Part shown: one piece after another, positions 13,721 through 23,257 of the stretch | How positions within the stretch are numbered: position 1 is the stretch's first letter | Layout: the number at the start of each line of letters is the position of its first letter | Assembly (NCBI GenBank): GCA_036003705.1 | Contig: DASYSE010000034.1 | Span: 1-33,896, forward strand | Origin: CALGFH01 sp036003705 | GTDB taxonomy: Bacteria > Actinomycetota > CALGFH01 | DNA length: 33,896 nt | Direction: 5' to 3' | The notes under the pieces: model-generated | Database searches by the model: none | Told to the model about the DNA's origin: nothing | Seen by the model: the letters and a program-made list of their open reading frames with translations, nothing else | Position numbers and translations under genes: made by a program

Positions 13721-16700
13721 GTGCCGCACGACCGTCGTGCCAGCATCCTGCTGCTGTCCACCTCTGACACCGACCTGCTCGCGGCCCGGGCCAGCGACGC
13801 CGGCTACCGGCTGGCCAACCCGGCCCGGCTGCCCCTGGAGGACCTCTCGGGCCTGCTGGACGGCACCGACCTGGTGGTGGTCCGCGTCCTCGGCGGGGAG
13901 CAGGCCTGGCGTGAGGGCCTGGACCGGCTGTGCCGCCAGCCGATTCCCCTGGTTGTCCTCGGTGGTGAGCAGGCCCCCGACGCGGCCCTGATGGCCCTGT
14001 CCAGCGTCCCGGCCGGCATCGCCGCCCAGGCCCACCAGTATCTGGCCTACGGCGGCCCGGCGAACCTGGCCGAGCTGGCCAGGTTCCTGGCCGACACGGT
14101 CCTGCTCACCGGCCAGGGTTTCGCCGCCCCCCAGCCGACCCCGGGCTGGGGGGTCCGCGAGCGGCCGGCGGCCGGTGGGCCGACCGTGGCCGTCCTCTAC
14201 TACCGGGCCCACGAGCTGGCCGGCAACACCGGCTTCGTCGACGTCCTGTGTGCGGCCGTCGAGGCCCGTGGGGCGCGGGCCCTGCCGGTCTGGTGCGCCA
14301 GCCTGCGGGCCGTCGACCCGGACCTGCTGGAGCTGCTCGGCCGGGCCGACACGCTGGTGGTGACGGTGCTTGCCGCCGGCGGAACGATCCCGGCGCTGTC
14401 CCAGGCCGGCGGCGACGACTCCGCCTGGGACGCCGGCGCTATCGCCGCCCTCGACGTCCCGATCGTCCAGGCGCTGTGCCTGACCTCGCCCCGGGCCCAG
14501 TGGGCGGCCACCGACGCCGGCCTGAGCCCGCTGGACGCGGCCACCCAGGTGGCCATCCCCGAGTTCGACGGCCGCCTGATCGGCGTGCCCTTCTCGTTCA
14601 AGGAGCTCGACGGCGACGGCCTGTCGCGGTATGTCCCCGATCCCGAGCGGGCCGACCGGGTGGCCGGCATCGCCGTTACCCTGGCCCGGCTGCGCCACGT
14701 CCCCCCGGCCGAGCGGCGGGTCGCGGTGGTGCTGTCGTCGTACCCGACCAAGCATGCCCGGATCGGCAACGCGGTCGGCCTCGACACCCCGGCCAGCGCG
14801 GTCCGGCTGCTGCGGGCGCTGCGCCAGGGCGGCTACGACCTCGGCCCGGCCGCCGGCGACGACGCCCTTCCCGGCGTCGAGCCGGTCGACGGCGACGCCC
14901 TGATGCACGCCCTGATCGCGGCCGGTGGTCAGGACCCCGAGTGGCTGACCGACGCCCAGCTGGCCACCGCCGCCGTCCGCATTCCCGCCGCCGACTACCT
15001 GAGCTGGTACGGCCGGCTCCCGGCCGAGCTGCGGGAGGCCATGGAGGCCACCTGGGGCCCGCCGCCGGGTGAGCTGTACGTCGACCGCAGCCGCGACCCG
15101 GCGGGTGAGCTGGTGCTGGCCGCCCTGCGCGCCGGCAACCTGGTCCTGCTGGTGCAGCCGCCGCGCGGCTTCGGGGAGAACCCGGTGGCCATCTACCACG
15201 ACCCTGCGATGCCGCCCAGCCACCACTACCTGGCCGCCTACCGCTGGCTGGAGGAGGGCTTCGGCGCCCACGCCGTGGTCCACCTCGGCAAGCACGGGAC
15301 CCTGGAATGGCTGCCCGGCAAGAACCTGGGCATGTCGGCGGCCTGCTGGGCCGACGCGGTCCTCGGGAACCTGCCGCTGGTCTACCCGTTCCTGGTCAAC
15401 GATCCGGGCGAGGGCACCCAGGCCAAGCGGCGAGCCCACGCCACCATCGTCGACCACCTGGTCCCGCCGATGACCCGGGCCGAGACCTACGGCGACCTGG
15501 CCCGCCTGGAGCAGCTGATGGACGAGCACGCCTCCCTGGCCGCGCTCGACCCGGGCAAGCTGCCGGCGGTGCGGGCCCAGATCTGGACGCTCATCCAGGC
15601 GGCCCGCCTCGACCACGACCTGGGCCTGTCGTCGCGGCCCCACGACGTCGAGTTCGACGACTTCCTGCTGCATGTCGACGGGTGGCTGTGCGAGGTCAAG
15701 GACGCCCAGATCCGTGACGGCCTCCACGTGCTCGGGGTCGCGCCGGCCGGGGCCGAGCGGGTCGGGCTGGTGCTGGCCATGCTCCAGGCCCGCCAGCTCT
15801 GGTCGGGCCAGGCCGGGGCGCTGCCGGGGCTGCGCCAGGCGCTCGGGCTGGCCGAGGACGGGACCGCCGCACGCGCCGAGGTGGACCGGGTCGAGGGCCA
15901 GGCCCGAGCGCTGGTCGAGGCGATGGAGCTGGCCGGCTGGCAGGCCGGCGCCGCCCCTACGGTCGCCACCGAGATGCTCGGCGGCGGCAACGAACCGGTC
16001 GAGCGGCTGCTGGCCTTCGCGGCTACCGAGCTGGTCCCGCGCCTGGAGGCGACCAGCGGCGAGCTGGAGGCCGTTCTGCATGCCCTGGACGGCGGCCACG
16101 TGCCGGCCGGGCCCAGCGGGTCGCCGCTGCGGGGGCTGGTCAACGTCCTGCCGACCGGCCGGAACTTCTACGCCGTCGACCCCAAGGCGGTGCCGTCCCG
16201 CCTGGCCTGGGAGACCGGCCAGCAGCTGGCCGACTCGCTGCTTGACCGCTACCGCGAGGAGACCGGCGGCTGGCCGGACTCGGTCGGCCTGTCGGTGTGG
16301 GGCACCGCGGCCATGCGGACCTCGGGCGACGACGTGGCCGAGGTGCTGGCCCTGCTCGGGGTCCGGCCGGTCTGGGACGAGGTGAGCCGGCGGGTCACCG
16401 GCCTGGAGGTGGTCGACCTTGCCGAGCTGGGCCGGCCCCGCATCGACGTGGTGGTCCGGATCAGCGGCTTCTTCCGCGACGCCTTCCCGCAGCTGGTGAC
16501 GCTGCTGGACGACGCCGTGGGCCTGGTCGCCGGCCTGGACGAGGACCCGGCGGCCAACCTCGTCCGCGCCCACGCCCTGGCCGACCTGGAGCGCCACGCC
16601 GACCTGCGCCGCGCCACCACCCGCATCTTCGGGTCGCCGCCGGGCGCCTACGGGGCGGGCCTGCTGCCGCTGCTGGACAGCCGCTCCTGGCGGGACGACG

Positions 16701-17344
16701 CCGACCTGGCCGAGGTCTACGCCGCCTGGGGCGGCCACGCCTACGGGCGCGGCCTGGAGGGGCGGGCGGCCCGCGAGGACATGGAGCACGCCTACCGGCG
16801 GATCGCCGTCGCGGTCAAAAACACCGACACCCGCGAGCACGACATCGCCGACTCCGACGACTACTACCAGTACCACGGCGGCATGGTGGCCACCGTACGG
16901 CACCTCACCGGCAGCGATCCCAAGGCCTATGTGGGCGACAGCACCCGGCCCGAGCACGTGCGGACCCGCACCCTGCACGAGGAGTCGGCGCGGGTGTTCC
17001 GCTCCCGGGTGGTCAACCCCCGCTGGGTCCAGGCGATGCGGCGCCACGGCTACAAGGGCGCCTTCGAGCTGGCGGCGACCGTCGACTACCTGTTCGGCTG
17101 GGACGCCACCACCGGGGTGGTCGCCGACTGGATGTACGAACGGCTGACCGCCGCCTACGTCCTGGACCCCGAGACCCGCGAGTTCCTCGAGAAGAGCAAC
17201 CCGTGGGCGCTGCGGGGCATCACCGAACGCCTCCTGGAGGCCGTCGACCGCGGGCTCTGGGAGGCGCCCGAGGACGCCACCCTGCAGGCCCTGCGCCAGG
17301 TGTACCTCCAGGTCGAGGGCCAGCTCGAGGAGACCCATTCATGA
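13721..17344 (+). CDS. cobN: Cobaltochelatase subunit CobN
   Basis: Large substrate-binding subunit of the ATP-dependent aerobic cobaltochelatase, inserting Co2+ into hydrogenobyrinate a,c-diamide. 1207 residues, in the usual range for CobN/BchH-type proteins. Recognisable segments are VLYYRAHELAGNTGFVDVL near residue 160, VVLSSYPTKHARIGNAVGLD near 340, HLGKHGTLEWLPGKNLG near 523 with histidines typical of the family, and NVLPTGRNFYAVDPKAVPS near 808. The GTG at 13721 with AGGAGG upstream is chosen because the in-frame region further up is the riboswitch. It overlaps the next gene by ATGA, coupling it to its AAA+ partner. Confidence 0.95.
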   Translation: MPHDRRASILLLSTSDTDLLAARASDAGYRLANPARLPLEDLSGLLDGTDLVVVRVLGGEQAWREGLDRLCRQPIPLVVLGGEQAPDAALMALSSVPAGIAAQAHQYLAYGGPANLAELARFLADTVLLTGQGFAAPQPTPGWGVRERPAAGGPTVAVLYYRAHELAGNTGFVDVLCAAVEARGARALPVWCASLRAVDPDLLELLGRADTLVVTVLAAGGTIPALSQAGGDDSAWDAGAIAALDVPIVQALCLTSPRAQWAATDAGLSPLDAATQVAIPEFDGRLIGVPFSFKELDGDGLSRYVPDPERADRVAGIAVTLARLRHVPPAERRVAVVLSSYPTKHARIGNAVGLDTPASAVRLLRALRQGGYDLGPAAGDDALPGVEPVDGDALMHALIAAGGQDPEWLTDAQLATAAVRIPAADYLSWYGRLPAELREAMEATWGPPPGELYVDRSRDPAGELVLAALRAGNLVLLVQPPRGFGENPVAIYHDPAMPPSHHYLAAYRWLEEGFGAHAVVHLGKHGTLEWLPGKNLGMSAACWADAVLGNLPLVYPFLVNDPGEGTQAKRRAHATIVDHLVPPMTRAETYGDLARLEQLMDEHASLAALDPGKLPAVRAQIWTLIQAARLDHDLGLSSRPHDVEFDDFLLHVDGWLCEVKDAQIRDGLHVLGVAPAGAERVGLVLAMLQARQLWSGQAGALPGLRQALGLAEDGTAARAEVDRVEGQARALVEAMELAGWQAGAAPTVATEMLGGGNEPVERLLAFAATELVPRLEATSGELEAVLHALDGGHVPAGPSGSPLRGLVNVLPTGRNFYAVDPKAVPSRLAWETGQQLADSLLDRYREETGGWPDSVGLSVWGTAAMRTSGDDVAEVLALLGVRPVWDEVSRRVTGLEVVDLAELGRPRIDVVVRISGFFRDAFPQLVTLLDDAVGLVAGLDEDPAANLVRAHALADLERHADLRRATTRIFGSPPGAYGAGLLPLLDSRSWRDDADLAEVYAAWGGHAYGRGLEGRAAREDMEHAYRRIAVAVKNTDTREHDIADSDDYYQYHGGMVATVRHLTGSDPKAYVGDSTRPEHVRTRTLHEESARVFRSRVVNPRWVQAMRRHGYKGAFELAATVDYLFGWDATTGVVADWMYERLTAAYVLDPETREFLEKSNPWALRGITERLLEAVDRGLWEAPEDATLQALRQVYLQVEGQLEETHS

Positions 17345-19341
17345 GCCAGATGCCGTTCTCGGCGGTCGTCGGCCAGGACGACGCCCGCCTGGCCCTGCTG
17401 CTCGGCGCCGTCGACCCCGGCATCGGCGGTGTCCTGCTCACCGGCGAAAAGGGCACCGCCAAGACCACCCTGGTGCGCGGCCTGGCCGGCGTCCTGCCCG
17501 GCGTCGACGTGGTCGCCGGCTGCCGCTTCTCCTGCGATCCGGCCGATCCCGACCCCGGCTGCCCCGACGGGCCGCACCCGCCGGGCAGCCCGGCCGAGCA
17601 CCGGCCGGCGCGGCTGGTCGAGCTGCCCCTGGGCGCCACCGACGACCGGGTCACCGGCAGTCTGGACGTCCCCCGGGTCCTGGCCGGCGCGGCCACCGCC
17701 GACGCGTTCGCGCCCGGGCTGCTGGCCGCCGCCCACCGTGGCGTCCTGTACGTCGACGAGATCAACCTGCTCCCCGACCATCTCGTCGACGTGCTCCTGG
17801 ACGCTGCCGCCACCGGTAGCACCAGCGTCGAGCGCGAAGGGATCTCGCTACGGCATGCCTCACGGTTCCTGCTGGTCGGCACCATGAACCCCGAAGAGGG
17901 CGAGCTGCGGCCCCAGCTGCTGGACCGCTTCGGCCTGTGCGTCCCGGTCCTGGCCAGCGACGACCCGGCCCGCCGGGCCGAGGTCGTCAGGGCCCGCCTC
18001 GGCCACGACCGCGCCCCGTCGGCCAGTGCCGAGGCGCACGCCGCCGCCGAGCGGGAGCTGGGCGCCCGGATCGCCGCCGCCCAGGCTCGGCGGCCGCAGG
18101 TCGCCCTGCCCGAGCCGCAGCTGCTCCGGGTCACCACCGCCTGCGCCAACCTCGGCGTCGACGGGATGCGGGGCGACCTGGTCACCTGCCGCGCCGCCAT
18201 CACGCACGCCGCCTGGGAGGGACGCGAGGAGGTGACCGATCTCGACGTCCGCCAGGCCGCCCGCCTAGCGCTGCCCCACCGGCGCCGCCGCAGCCCGTTC
18301 GACGATCCCGCGGTCGGTGCCGACGAGCTCGACCGGGCGCTTGACCCCGACGGCGACGACCCCGACCCCCCGCCGGACGGCGGCGGCGGGGGCGGCCGCG
18401 GGCGCGACCATGCCGGGTCGCCGGCGGCCGACGACCCGGGGCCCGCCGCGACCGGGGAGGGGAACGGCCAGCCTCCGGACCGCCAGGCGGCACCCGCCCT
18501 CGGCGCCGGGACCGGGACCGCGGCGGCGCCCGGGGCCGCCCACGAGATCCGGCGGCTCCAGGCCCGCGGGCTGGGCGCCGGCCACGACGGGCGCCGGTCC
18601 CGCTCCCGGGGGCCGCATGGCCGCCCGGTGTCCAGCGTCCCGACCACCGCGGCTCCCGAGCTGCTGCCCACGGTCCGCGCGGCCGCGTTGGCCCGCCCTG
18701 GCGCCCCGCTCGCCGTCACCGCCGGCGACCTGCGGCGTGCGCTCCGCCGGGGACAGGAGGCCAACCTGGTCGTGCTGCTGCTCGACACCTCCGGGTCGCT
18801 GGCGGCCCGCCGCCGCAGCCGCGCCGTGGCCACCACCGCCCTGTCGCTGCTCGGCGACGCCTACCGCCGCCGTGACCGGGTGGCGCTGCTCACCTTCCGC
18901 GGCGAGTCGGCCACCGTGGTCGTCCCCCCGACCCGCTCCCTCGACCTGGCCGCCCGGCGCCTGCGCGACCTCCCGGTCGGCGGCCGCACCCCGCTGGCGG
19001 CCGGGCTGGAGGCCGTGCACCGCCTGGTCCGCCGCGAAGCCTGGCGCGACCCCGCCCGCCGGCCCCTGCTGGTGGTTGTCACCGACGGCCGCGCCACCGG
19101 CGACGGCGACCCGCTCGCCCAAGCCAGAAGGGCCGCGGCCGCGCTCGCCCGCAGCGGGACCTCCAGCACCGTGGTCGACGCCGAGGACGGGCCGGTCCGC
19201 CTGGGGCTGGCCGGCGAGCTGGCCCGGCACCTGAGCGGGGAACTGGTCACGATCCCCGGCCTGGCCTCGCCGGTCGGGCCCGGCCAGGAACTGGCCGGCC
19301 GGCGGCTGGCCGACGTCATCCGCACCAAGGAGGTCGCCTGA
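17341..19341 (+). CDS. ChlI/ChlD-type fused chelatase subunit (AAA+ and VWA)
   Basis: 666-residue motor subunit that probably powers CobN. Residues 1-335 are a BchI/ChlI-like AAA+ ATPase: Walker A GEKGTAKTT (about 35-43), Walker B LYVDEINLL (about 136-144) and GTMNPEEGELRPQLLDRFG. A proline/glycine/aspartate-rich linker spans about 337-440. Residues about 475-666 form a von Willebrand A domain with the MIDAS motif DTSGS (about 481-485) and VVVTDGRATGDG. This fused form replaces the separate CobS and CobT of proteobacteria, and is the arrangement next to cobO and cobB in Mycobacterium tuberculosis (Rv2850c). Position between cobN and cobO supports cobalt, not magnesium, chelation; the annotation 'magnesium chelatase' would be misleading. 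Confidence 0.92.
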   Translation: MSQMPFSAVVGQDDARLALLLGAVDPGIGGVLLTGEKGTAKTTLVRGLAGVLPGVDVVAGCRFSCDPADPDPGCPDGPHPPGSPAEHRPARLVELPLGATDDRVTGSLDVPRVLAGAATADAFAPGLLAAAHRGVLYVDEINLLPDHLVDVLLDAAATGSTSVEREGISLRHASRFLLVGTMNPEEGELRPQLLDRFGLCVPVLASDDPARRAEVVRARLGHDRAPSASAEAHAAAERELGARIAAAQARRPQVALPEPQLLRVTTACANLGVDGMRGDLVTCRAAITHAAWEGREEVTDLDVRQAARLALPHRRRRSPFDDPAVGADELDRALDPDGDDPDPPPDGGGGGGRGRDHAGSPAADDPGPAATGEGNGQPPDRQAAPALGAGTGTAAAPGAAHEIRRLQARGLGAGHDGRRSRSRGPHGRPVSSVPTTAAPELLPTVRAAALARPGAPLAVTAGDLRRALRRGQEANLVVLLLDTSGSLAARRRSRAVATTALSLLGDAYRRRDRVALLTFRGESATVVVPPTRSLDLAARRLRDLPVGGRTPLAAGLEAVHRLVRREAWRDPARRPLLVVVTDGRATGDGDPLAQARRAAAALARSGTSSTVVDAEDGPVRLGLAGELARHLSGELVTIPGLASPVGPGQELAGRRLADVIRTKEVA

Positions 19342-19949
19342 TGCCCAAGGGCAAGGTTGCCGTCGTCCCCGACGATGGGCTCACCATGCGCGAGCGGCGC
19401 ACCCGGCCGCTGCTGGTGGTGCACACCGGCGACGGCAAGGGCAAGTCGACGGCCGCCTTCGGGCTGGCCCTGCGGGCCTGGTCGGCGGGCTGGCCAATCG
19501 GGGTGTTCCAGTTCACCAAGAGCCCCAAATGGCGGGTTGGCGAGGAGGGTGCCCTCAAGACCCTCGGGGAGGTCCACACCGCCACCGGCCGCGGCGGGCC
19601 GGTCACCTGGCACAAGATGGGCGCCGGCTGGTCGTGGCTGCGGACCCAGCCCGAGGACCACGCCCGCGCCGCCCGGGAGGGCTGGGAGCAGGTCAAGCGC
19701 GACCTGGCCGCCGAGACCTACCGGCTGGTGGTGCTGGACGAGTTCACCTACCCGATCGCCAACGGCACGATCGACGTCGACGAGGTCCTGACCACCCTCG
19801 CCGACCGGCCCGGCATCCAGCACGTGGTGGTCACCGGCCGCCGCGCCGACCCCGCCCTGGTCGACGCGGCCGACCTCGTCACCGACATGACGAAGGTCAA
19901 GCACCCGATGGACGCCGGCCGAAAGGGCCAGGCCGGGATCGAGTGGTGA
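19341..19949 (+). CDS. cobO: Cob(I)yrinic acid a,c-diamide adenosyltransferase CobO
   Basis: BtuR/CobA-type corrinoid adenosyltransferase transferring the 5'-deoxyadenosyl group of ATP to Co(I). 202 residues. The inverted-style P-loop GDGKGKST is at residues 30-37, followed by GVFQFTKSPKWRVGEE near 56, LVVLDEFTYPIANG near 128, and the C-terminal DLVTDMTKVKHPMDAGRKGQ. Start ATG at 19341 with AAGGAGG eight bases upstream; the first base overlaps the last base of the chlID stop. Order chlID-cobO-cobB is the same as in mycobacteria. Confidence 0.95.
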   Translation: MPKGKVAVVPDDGLTMRERRTRPLLVVHTGDGKGKSTAAFGLALRAWSAGWPIGVFQFTKSPKWRVGEEGALKTLGEVHTATGRGGPVTWHKMGAGWSWLRTQPEDHARAAREGWEQVKRDLAAETYRLVVLDEFTYPIANGTIDVDEVLTTLADRPGIQHVVVTGRRADPALVDAADLVTDMTKVKHPMDAGRKGQAGIEW

Positions 19950-21310
19950 ACCCGCCCCGGCTCGTGATCGCCGCCACCCGCTCCGGGGACGGCAAGACGA
20001 CTGTGGCCACCGGGATCATGGCGGCGCTGCGCGCTCGCGGGCTGCGGGTCTCGCCACACAAGGTCGGCCCCGACTACATCGACCCGACCTACCATGCCGC
20101 CGCCTGCGGGGTCCCCGGCCGCAACCTCGACCCGTGGCTGGTTGGCGACGAGCTGATCGGACCGTTGTTCCGCCACGGCGCCGACGGGGCCGACGTGGCC
20201 GTGGTCGAGGGCGTCATGGGCCTGTTCGACGGTGCGGCCGGCCGCGGCGATCTGGCCAGCACGGCCCAGGTGGCGCGGCTCCTGGACGCGCCGCTCGTGC
20301 TGGTGGTCGACGTCGCCGGGACCTCACGCTCGGTCGCCGCCCTGGTCCACGGCTTCGCCAGCTGGGACCGGCGGCTGCGGCTGGCCGGAGTGGTGCTGAA
20401 CCGGGTCGCCTCCGAACGCCACGAGACCATGCTCCGGGAAGCCCTCGCCCCCACCGGCATCCCGGTGCTCGGCGCCCTCCCCCGGGAGGCCACCTTGCAC
20501 ACGCCATCGCGCCACCTGGGGCTGGTCCCGGCGCCCGAGCGATCCGGGTCGGTGGGCGACTGGCTCCCGGCCCTACGCGAGCTGGTGGCCCGCGGCATCG
20601 ACGTGGACCGGCTGCTGGCCGTCGCTCGGACCTCCCCGGCGCTGGCCGCCGCCCCCTGGTCCCCGGCCACCGGGCCACCGCCGCCGCACGGGGACGTGCC
20701 GGTCCGGGTCGCCGTCGCCGCCGGCCGCGCCTTCACCTTCGGCTACGCCGAGCATGACGAGCTGCTGGCCGCCGCCGGCGCCGAGGTCGTCCCCTTCGAC
20801 CCGCTGACGGCCGAACAACTGCCCGAGGGCGCCGACGCGCTGGTCGTCGGCGGCGGGTTCCCGCAGGTCTACCTTGACCAGCTCGCCGGCAACACAGCGC
20901 TGCGGCAACAGGTCAGGGAGCGGGCCGGCGCCGGGATGCCGGTGGTGGCCGAATGCGCCGGGCTGCTGTGGCTCGGCGAGACCCTCGACCGGCGCGACCA
21001 GTGCGGGGTCCTGCCAGCCCGGGCCCGCATGACCGGACGGCTCCACCTCGGCTACCGCGAAGCCACAGCGCTGCACGACACCCCGCTGGCCGCCGCGGGC
21101 ACGCGGGTGCGGGCCCACGAGTTCCACCGGACGGTCAGCGACCCGCCCTGCGGCGACCGCCCGGCCTGGGAGCTCGCCGACGGCACCCGCCACGGCTGGG
21201 CCGGCCCCACCCTGCTCGCCTCCTACCTCCATCTCCACTGGGCGGGCGTTCCCGGCGCCGCCGACCGGCTGGTCAGGACGGCACGGGCCGCCCGGGCGGC
21301 AAGGGTCTGA
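19946..21310 (+). CDS. cobB: Hydrogenobyrinic acid a,c-diamide synthase CobB
   Basis: Glutamine- and ATP-dependent amidation of the a and c acetates of hydrogenobyrinic acid before cobalt insertion. 454 residues. N-terminal ATPase part: VIAATRSGDGKTTVATG with the P-loop at about 11-18, HKVGPDYIDPTYH near 42 and VVEGVMGLFDG near 90. C-terminal amidotransferase part: LVVGGGFPQVYLDQLA near 300 and the nucleophile C337 in VAECAGLLWLG. The GTG at 19946 overlaps the cobO TGA (GTGA), consistent with the rest of the operon. The pathway makes it act before CobN although it lies downstream. Confidence 0.94.
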   Translation: MNPPRLVIAATRSGDGKTTVATGIMAALRARGLRVSPHKVGPDYIDPTYHAAACGVPGRNLDPWLVGDELIGPLFRHGADGADVAVVEGVMGLFDGAAGRGDLASTAQVARLLDAPLVLVVDVAGTSRSVAALVHGFASWDRRLRLAGVVLNRVASERHETMLREALAPTGIPVLGALPREATLHTPSRHLGLVPAPERSGSVGDWLPALRELVARGIDVDRLLAVARTSPALAAAPWSPATGPPPPHGDVPVRVAVAAGRAFTFGYAEHDELLAAAGAEVVPFDPLTAEQLPEGADALVVGGGFPQVYLDQLAGNTALRQQVRERAGAGMPVVAECAGLLWLGETLDRRDQCGVLPARARMTGRLHLGYREATALHDTPLAAAGTRVRAHEFHRTVSDPPCGDRPAWELADGTRHGWAGPTLLASYLHLHWAGVPGAADRLVRTARAARAARV

Positions 21311-21313
21311 CCC

Positions 21314-23257
21314 ATGGCCATGGCAGAACGCGGCACCCAGGTCGACCCGGCTGTCCATGGTGACGACGCACTCCCTGACACCACCCCGACCGGGGAGCAA
21401 GCGATCGACCTGAATCACCACGGCGACGACGACCTCGACCCGCGGGCCGGGGACGCCCAGCTCGACCTAGCCGTCAACGTCCGCCTGTCCCACCCGCCGG
21501 CCTGGCTGCAGGCCCAGTTGCAGGCCGCGCTTTTCGGGCTGGCCGCCTACCCGCGGCCCGGGGCGGCCCGCTCGGCGGTGGCCGCCCGCCACCGGCGCGA
21601 CCCGACCGAGGTCCTGCTGACCAACGGCGCCGCCGAGGCCTTCACCCTATTGGCCCGCGGGCTGCGACCCAGACTGGCCGTCTGCGTCCACCCGTCCTTC
21701 ACCACGCCTGAGGCCGCCTTGCGGGCCGCCGACTGGCCGGTGGCGCGGATCCGGCTCCCTCCCCCGTTCGACCTCGACCCCGAGCTGGTCCCGACCGACG
21801 CCGACCTGGTCGTGGTGGGCAACCCGACCAACCCGACGGCGCGCCTGCACCCGGTCGAGGCCCTGGAGCGCCTGGCCCGGCCGGGCCGCATCCTGGTGGT
21901 CGACGAGGCCTTCGCCGACGCCGTCCCCGGCGAGCCGGCCACCCTGACCGCCCGCACGGACCTACCCGGTCTGATGGTGGTGCGCAGCCTCACCAAGACC
22001 TGGGGCCTGGCCGGGCTCCGGGTCGGCTACCTGCTCGCCGAGCCGTCGCTGGTCGCCCGGCTGGGTGCCGTCCAGCCGCCCTGGCCGCTGAACAGCCTGG
22101 CCTTGGAGGCCCTGATCGCCTGCAGCCAGCCCGATGCGGTCGCCTGGGCGGACGAGCGGGCGCGCCGCACCGCCGAGTGGCGGGCCAGCCTGGCCGCCGC
22201 CCTCGACGACCTCCCTGGCGTCACCGTGGTCCCAGGAGGCCGGGCGCCGTTCCTGCTGCTGCGGGTCCGCGACGCCCCAGAGGTCCGGGCCCGGCTGCGC
22301 GGCCTCGGGATTGCCGTCCGCCGCGGCGACACCTTCCCCGGCCTCGGACCCGACTGGCTGCGCGTCGCCGTGGCCGCGCCCGAGCACCACCCCCGCATCC
22401 TGGACGCGTTCTCCCGGAGCCTGTCCAACGGCCGGCCGGCTGCCGCCGCAGCCGACTCTCCCATCCCCGTGCGCTCGCCCCCGGCCGGCCGCGTCACCCT
22501 GGTCGGTGCCGGACCGGGCGGCGCCGACCTCATCACCCTGCGCGGCTGGCAGGCACTCCACGCCGCCGACGTCGTGGTGACCGACCGGCTGGCCGACCCC
22601 GAGCTCACCGCCCAGCTGCGCCCGGGCGTCCTGCTCGTCGACGCCGGCAAGTCCCCAGGCTCCCACCAGCTCACCCAAGACGCGATCGTCCAGGCAATGC
22701 TCGGCCATGCCCGCCTCGGCCGCCACGTGGTCCGGCTGAAGGGCGGCGACCCGTTCGTGTTCGGCCGCGGCGGCGAGGAAGTGCTCGCCTGCGCACGAGC
22801 CGGCATCTCCTGCTCGATAATCCCCGGCCTCTCCAGCGTCACCTCAGCCCCTGCTCTCGCCAGCATCCCCCTGACCCATCGGGGCGTCGCCCAGTCCTTC
22901 ACCGTCATCTCCGGCCATCTCCGCCCGGACGACCCGACCAGCACGGTCGACTGGGCAGGCCTGGCCGGCTCGGCCGAGACCCTGGTCCTGCTGATGGCCG
23001 TCGGCAACCTCACCAGCATCGCCACCTGCCTGCTCGACCACGGTCGGCTACCTGGCACCGCGGTCGCCTGCATCCAGCATGCCGCCACGCCACGGCAGCG
23101 GGTCATCCGCTGCAGCCTCGCCGAGCTCGCCGCCAATGGAGCCGACCTGAAGGTCGAGAACCCGGCGGTGATCGTCATCGGCCCGACGGTCCCGATCCTC
23201 GTGGCTGCAGTAGGCGTGGCGTCGCCGGCGAAGGAGTCCATAGGCCTGACGCCATAG
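21314..23257 (+). CDS. Fusion of CobC-like aminotransferase and CobA uroporphyrinogen-III methyltransferase
   Basis: 647-residue two-domain protein. Residues about 45-375 are a fold-type I PLP enzyme of the CobC/threonine-phosphate decarboxylase type: VVVGNPTNPTARLHP near 170, ILVVDEAFAD near 194 and the PLP lysine K228 in SLTKTWGLAGLRVGY. Residues about 391-640 are CobA/SUMT, adding methyls at C2 and C7 of uroporphyrinogen III to give precorrin-2: VTLVGAGPGGADLITLRG, VRLKGGDPFVFGRGGEE and a SAM loop. It therefore joins the first corrin-committing step with a late side-chain step. A hydrophilic N-terminal stretch of about 45 residues has no recognisable role. ATG at 21314 or 21320; last gene of the cobN operon. 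Confidence 0.88.
   Translation: MAMAERGTQVDPAVHGDDALPDTTPTGEQAIDLNHHGDDDLDPRAGDAQLDLAVNVRLSHPPAWLQAQLQAALFGLAAYPRPGAARSAVAARHRRDPTEVLLTNGAAEAFTLLARGLRPRLAVCVHPSFTTPEAALRAADWPVARIRLPPPFDLDPELVPTDADLVVVGNPTNPTARLHPVEALERLARPGRILVVDEAFADAVPGEPATLTARTDLPGLMVVRSLTKTWGLAGLRVGYLLAEPSLVARLGAVQPPWPLNSLALEALIACSQPDAVAWADERARRTAEWRASLAAALDDLPGVTVVPGGRAPFLLLRVRDAPEVRARLRGLGIAVRRGDTFPGLGPDWLRVAVAAPEHHPRILDAFSRSLSNGRPAAAAADSPIPVRSPPAGRVTLVGAGPGGADLITLRGWQALHAADVVVTDRLADPELTAQLRPGVLLVDAGKSPGSHQLTQDAIVQAMLGHARLGRHVVRLKGGDPFVFGRGGEEVLACARAGISCSIIPGLSSVTSAPALASIPLTHRGVAQSFTVISGHLRPDDPTSTVDWAGLAGSAETLVLLMAVGNLTSIATCLLDHGRLPGTAVACIQHAATPRQRVIRCSLAELAANGADLKVENPAVIVIGPTVPILVAAVGVASPAKESIGLTP

Noticed and set aside
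13535..17338. A 1267-residue minus-strand open frame antisense to cobN
   Set aside because: It is the classic antisense shadow of a high-GC gene: rich in Val, Gly, Gln and Arg, no motif, and cobN itself is unmistakable on the plus strand.
17341..19341. Magnesium chelatase for chlorophyll synthesis
   Set aside because: No bch/chl genes are present; coupling to cobN and cobO shows a cobaltochelatase motor subunit.
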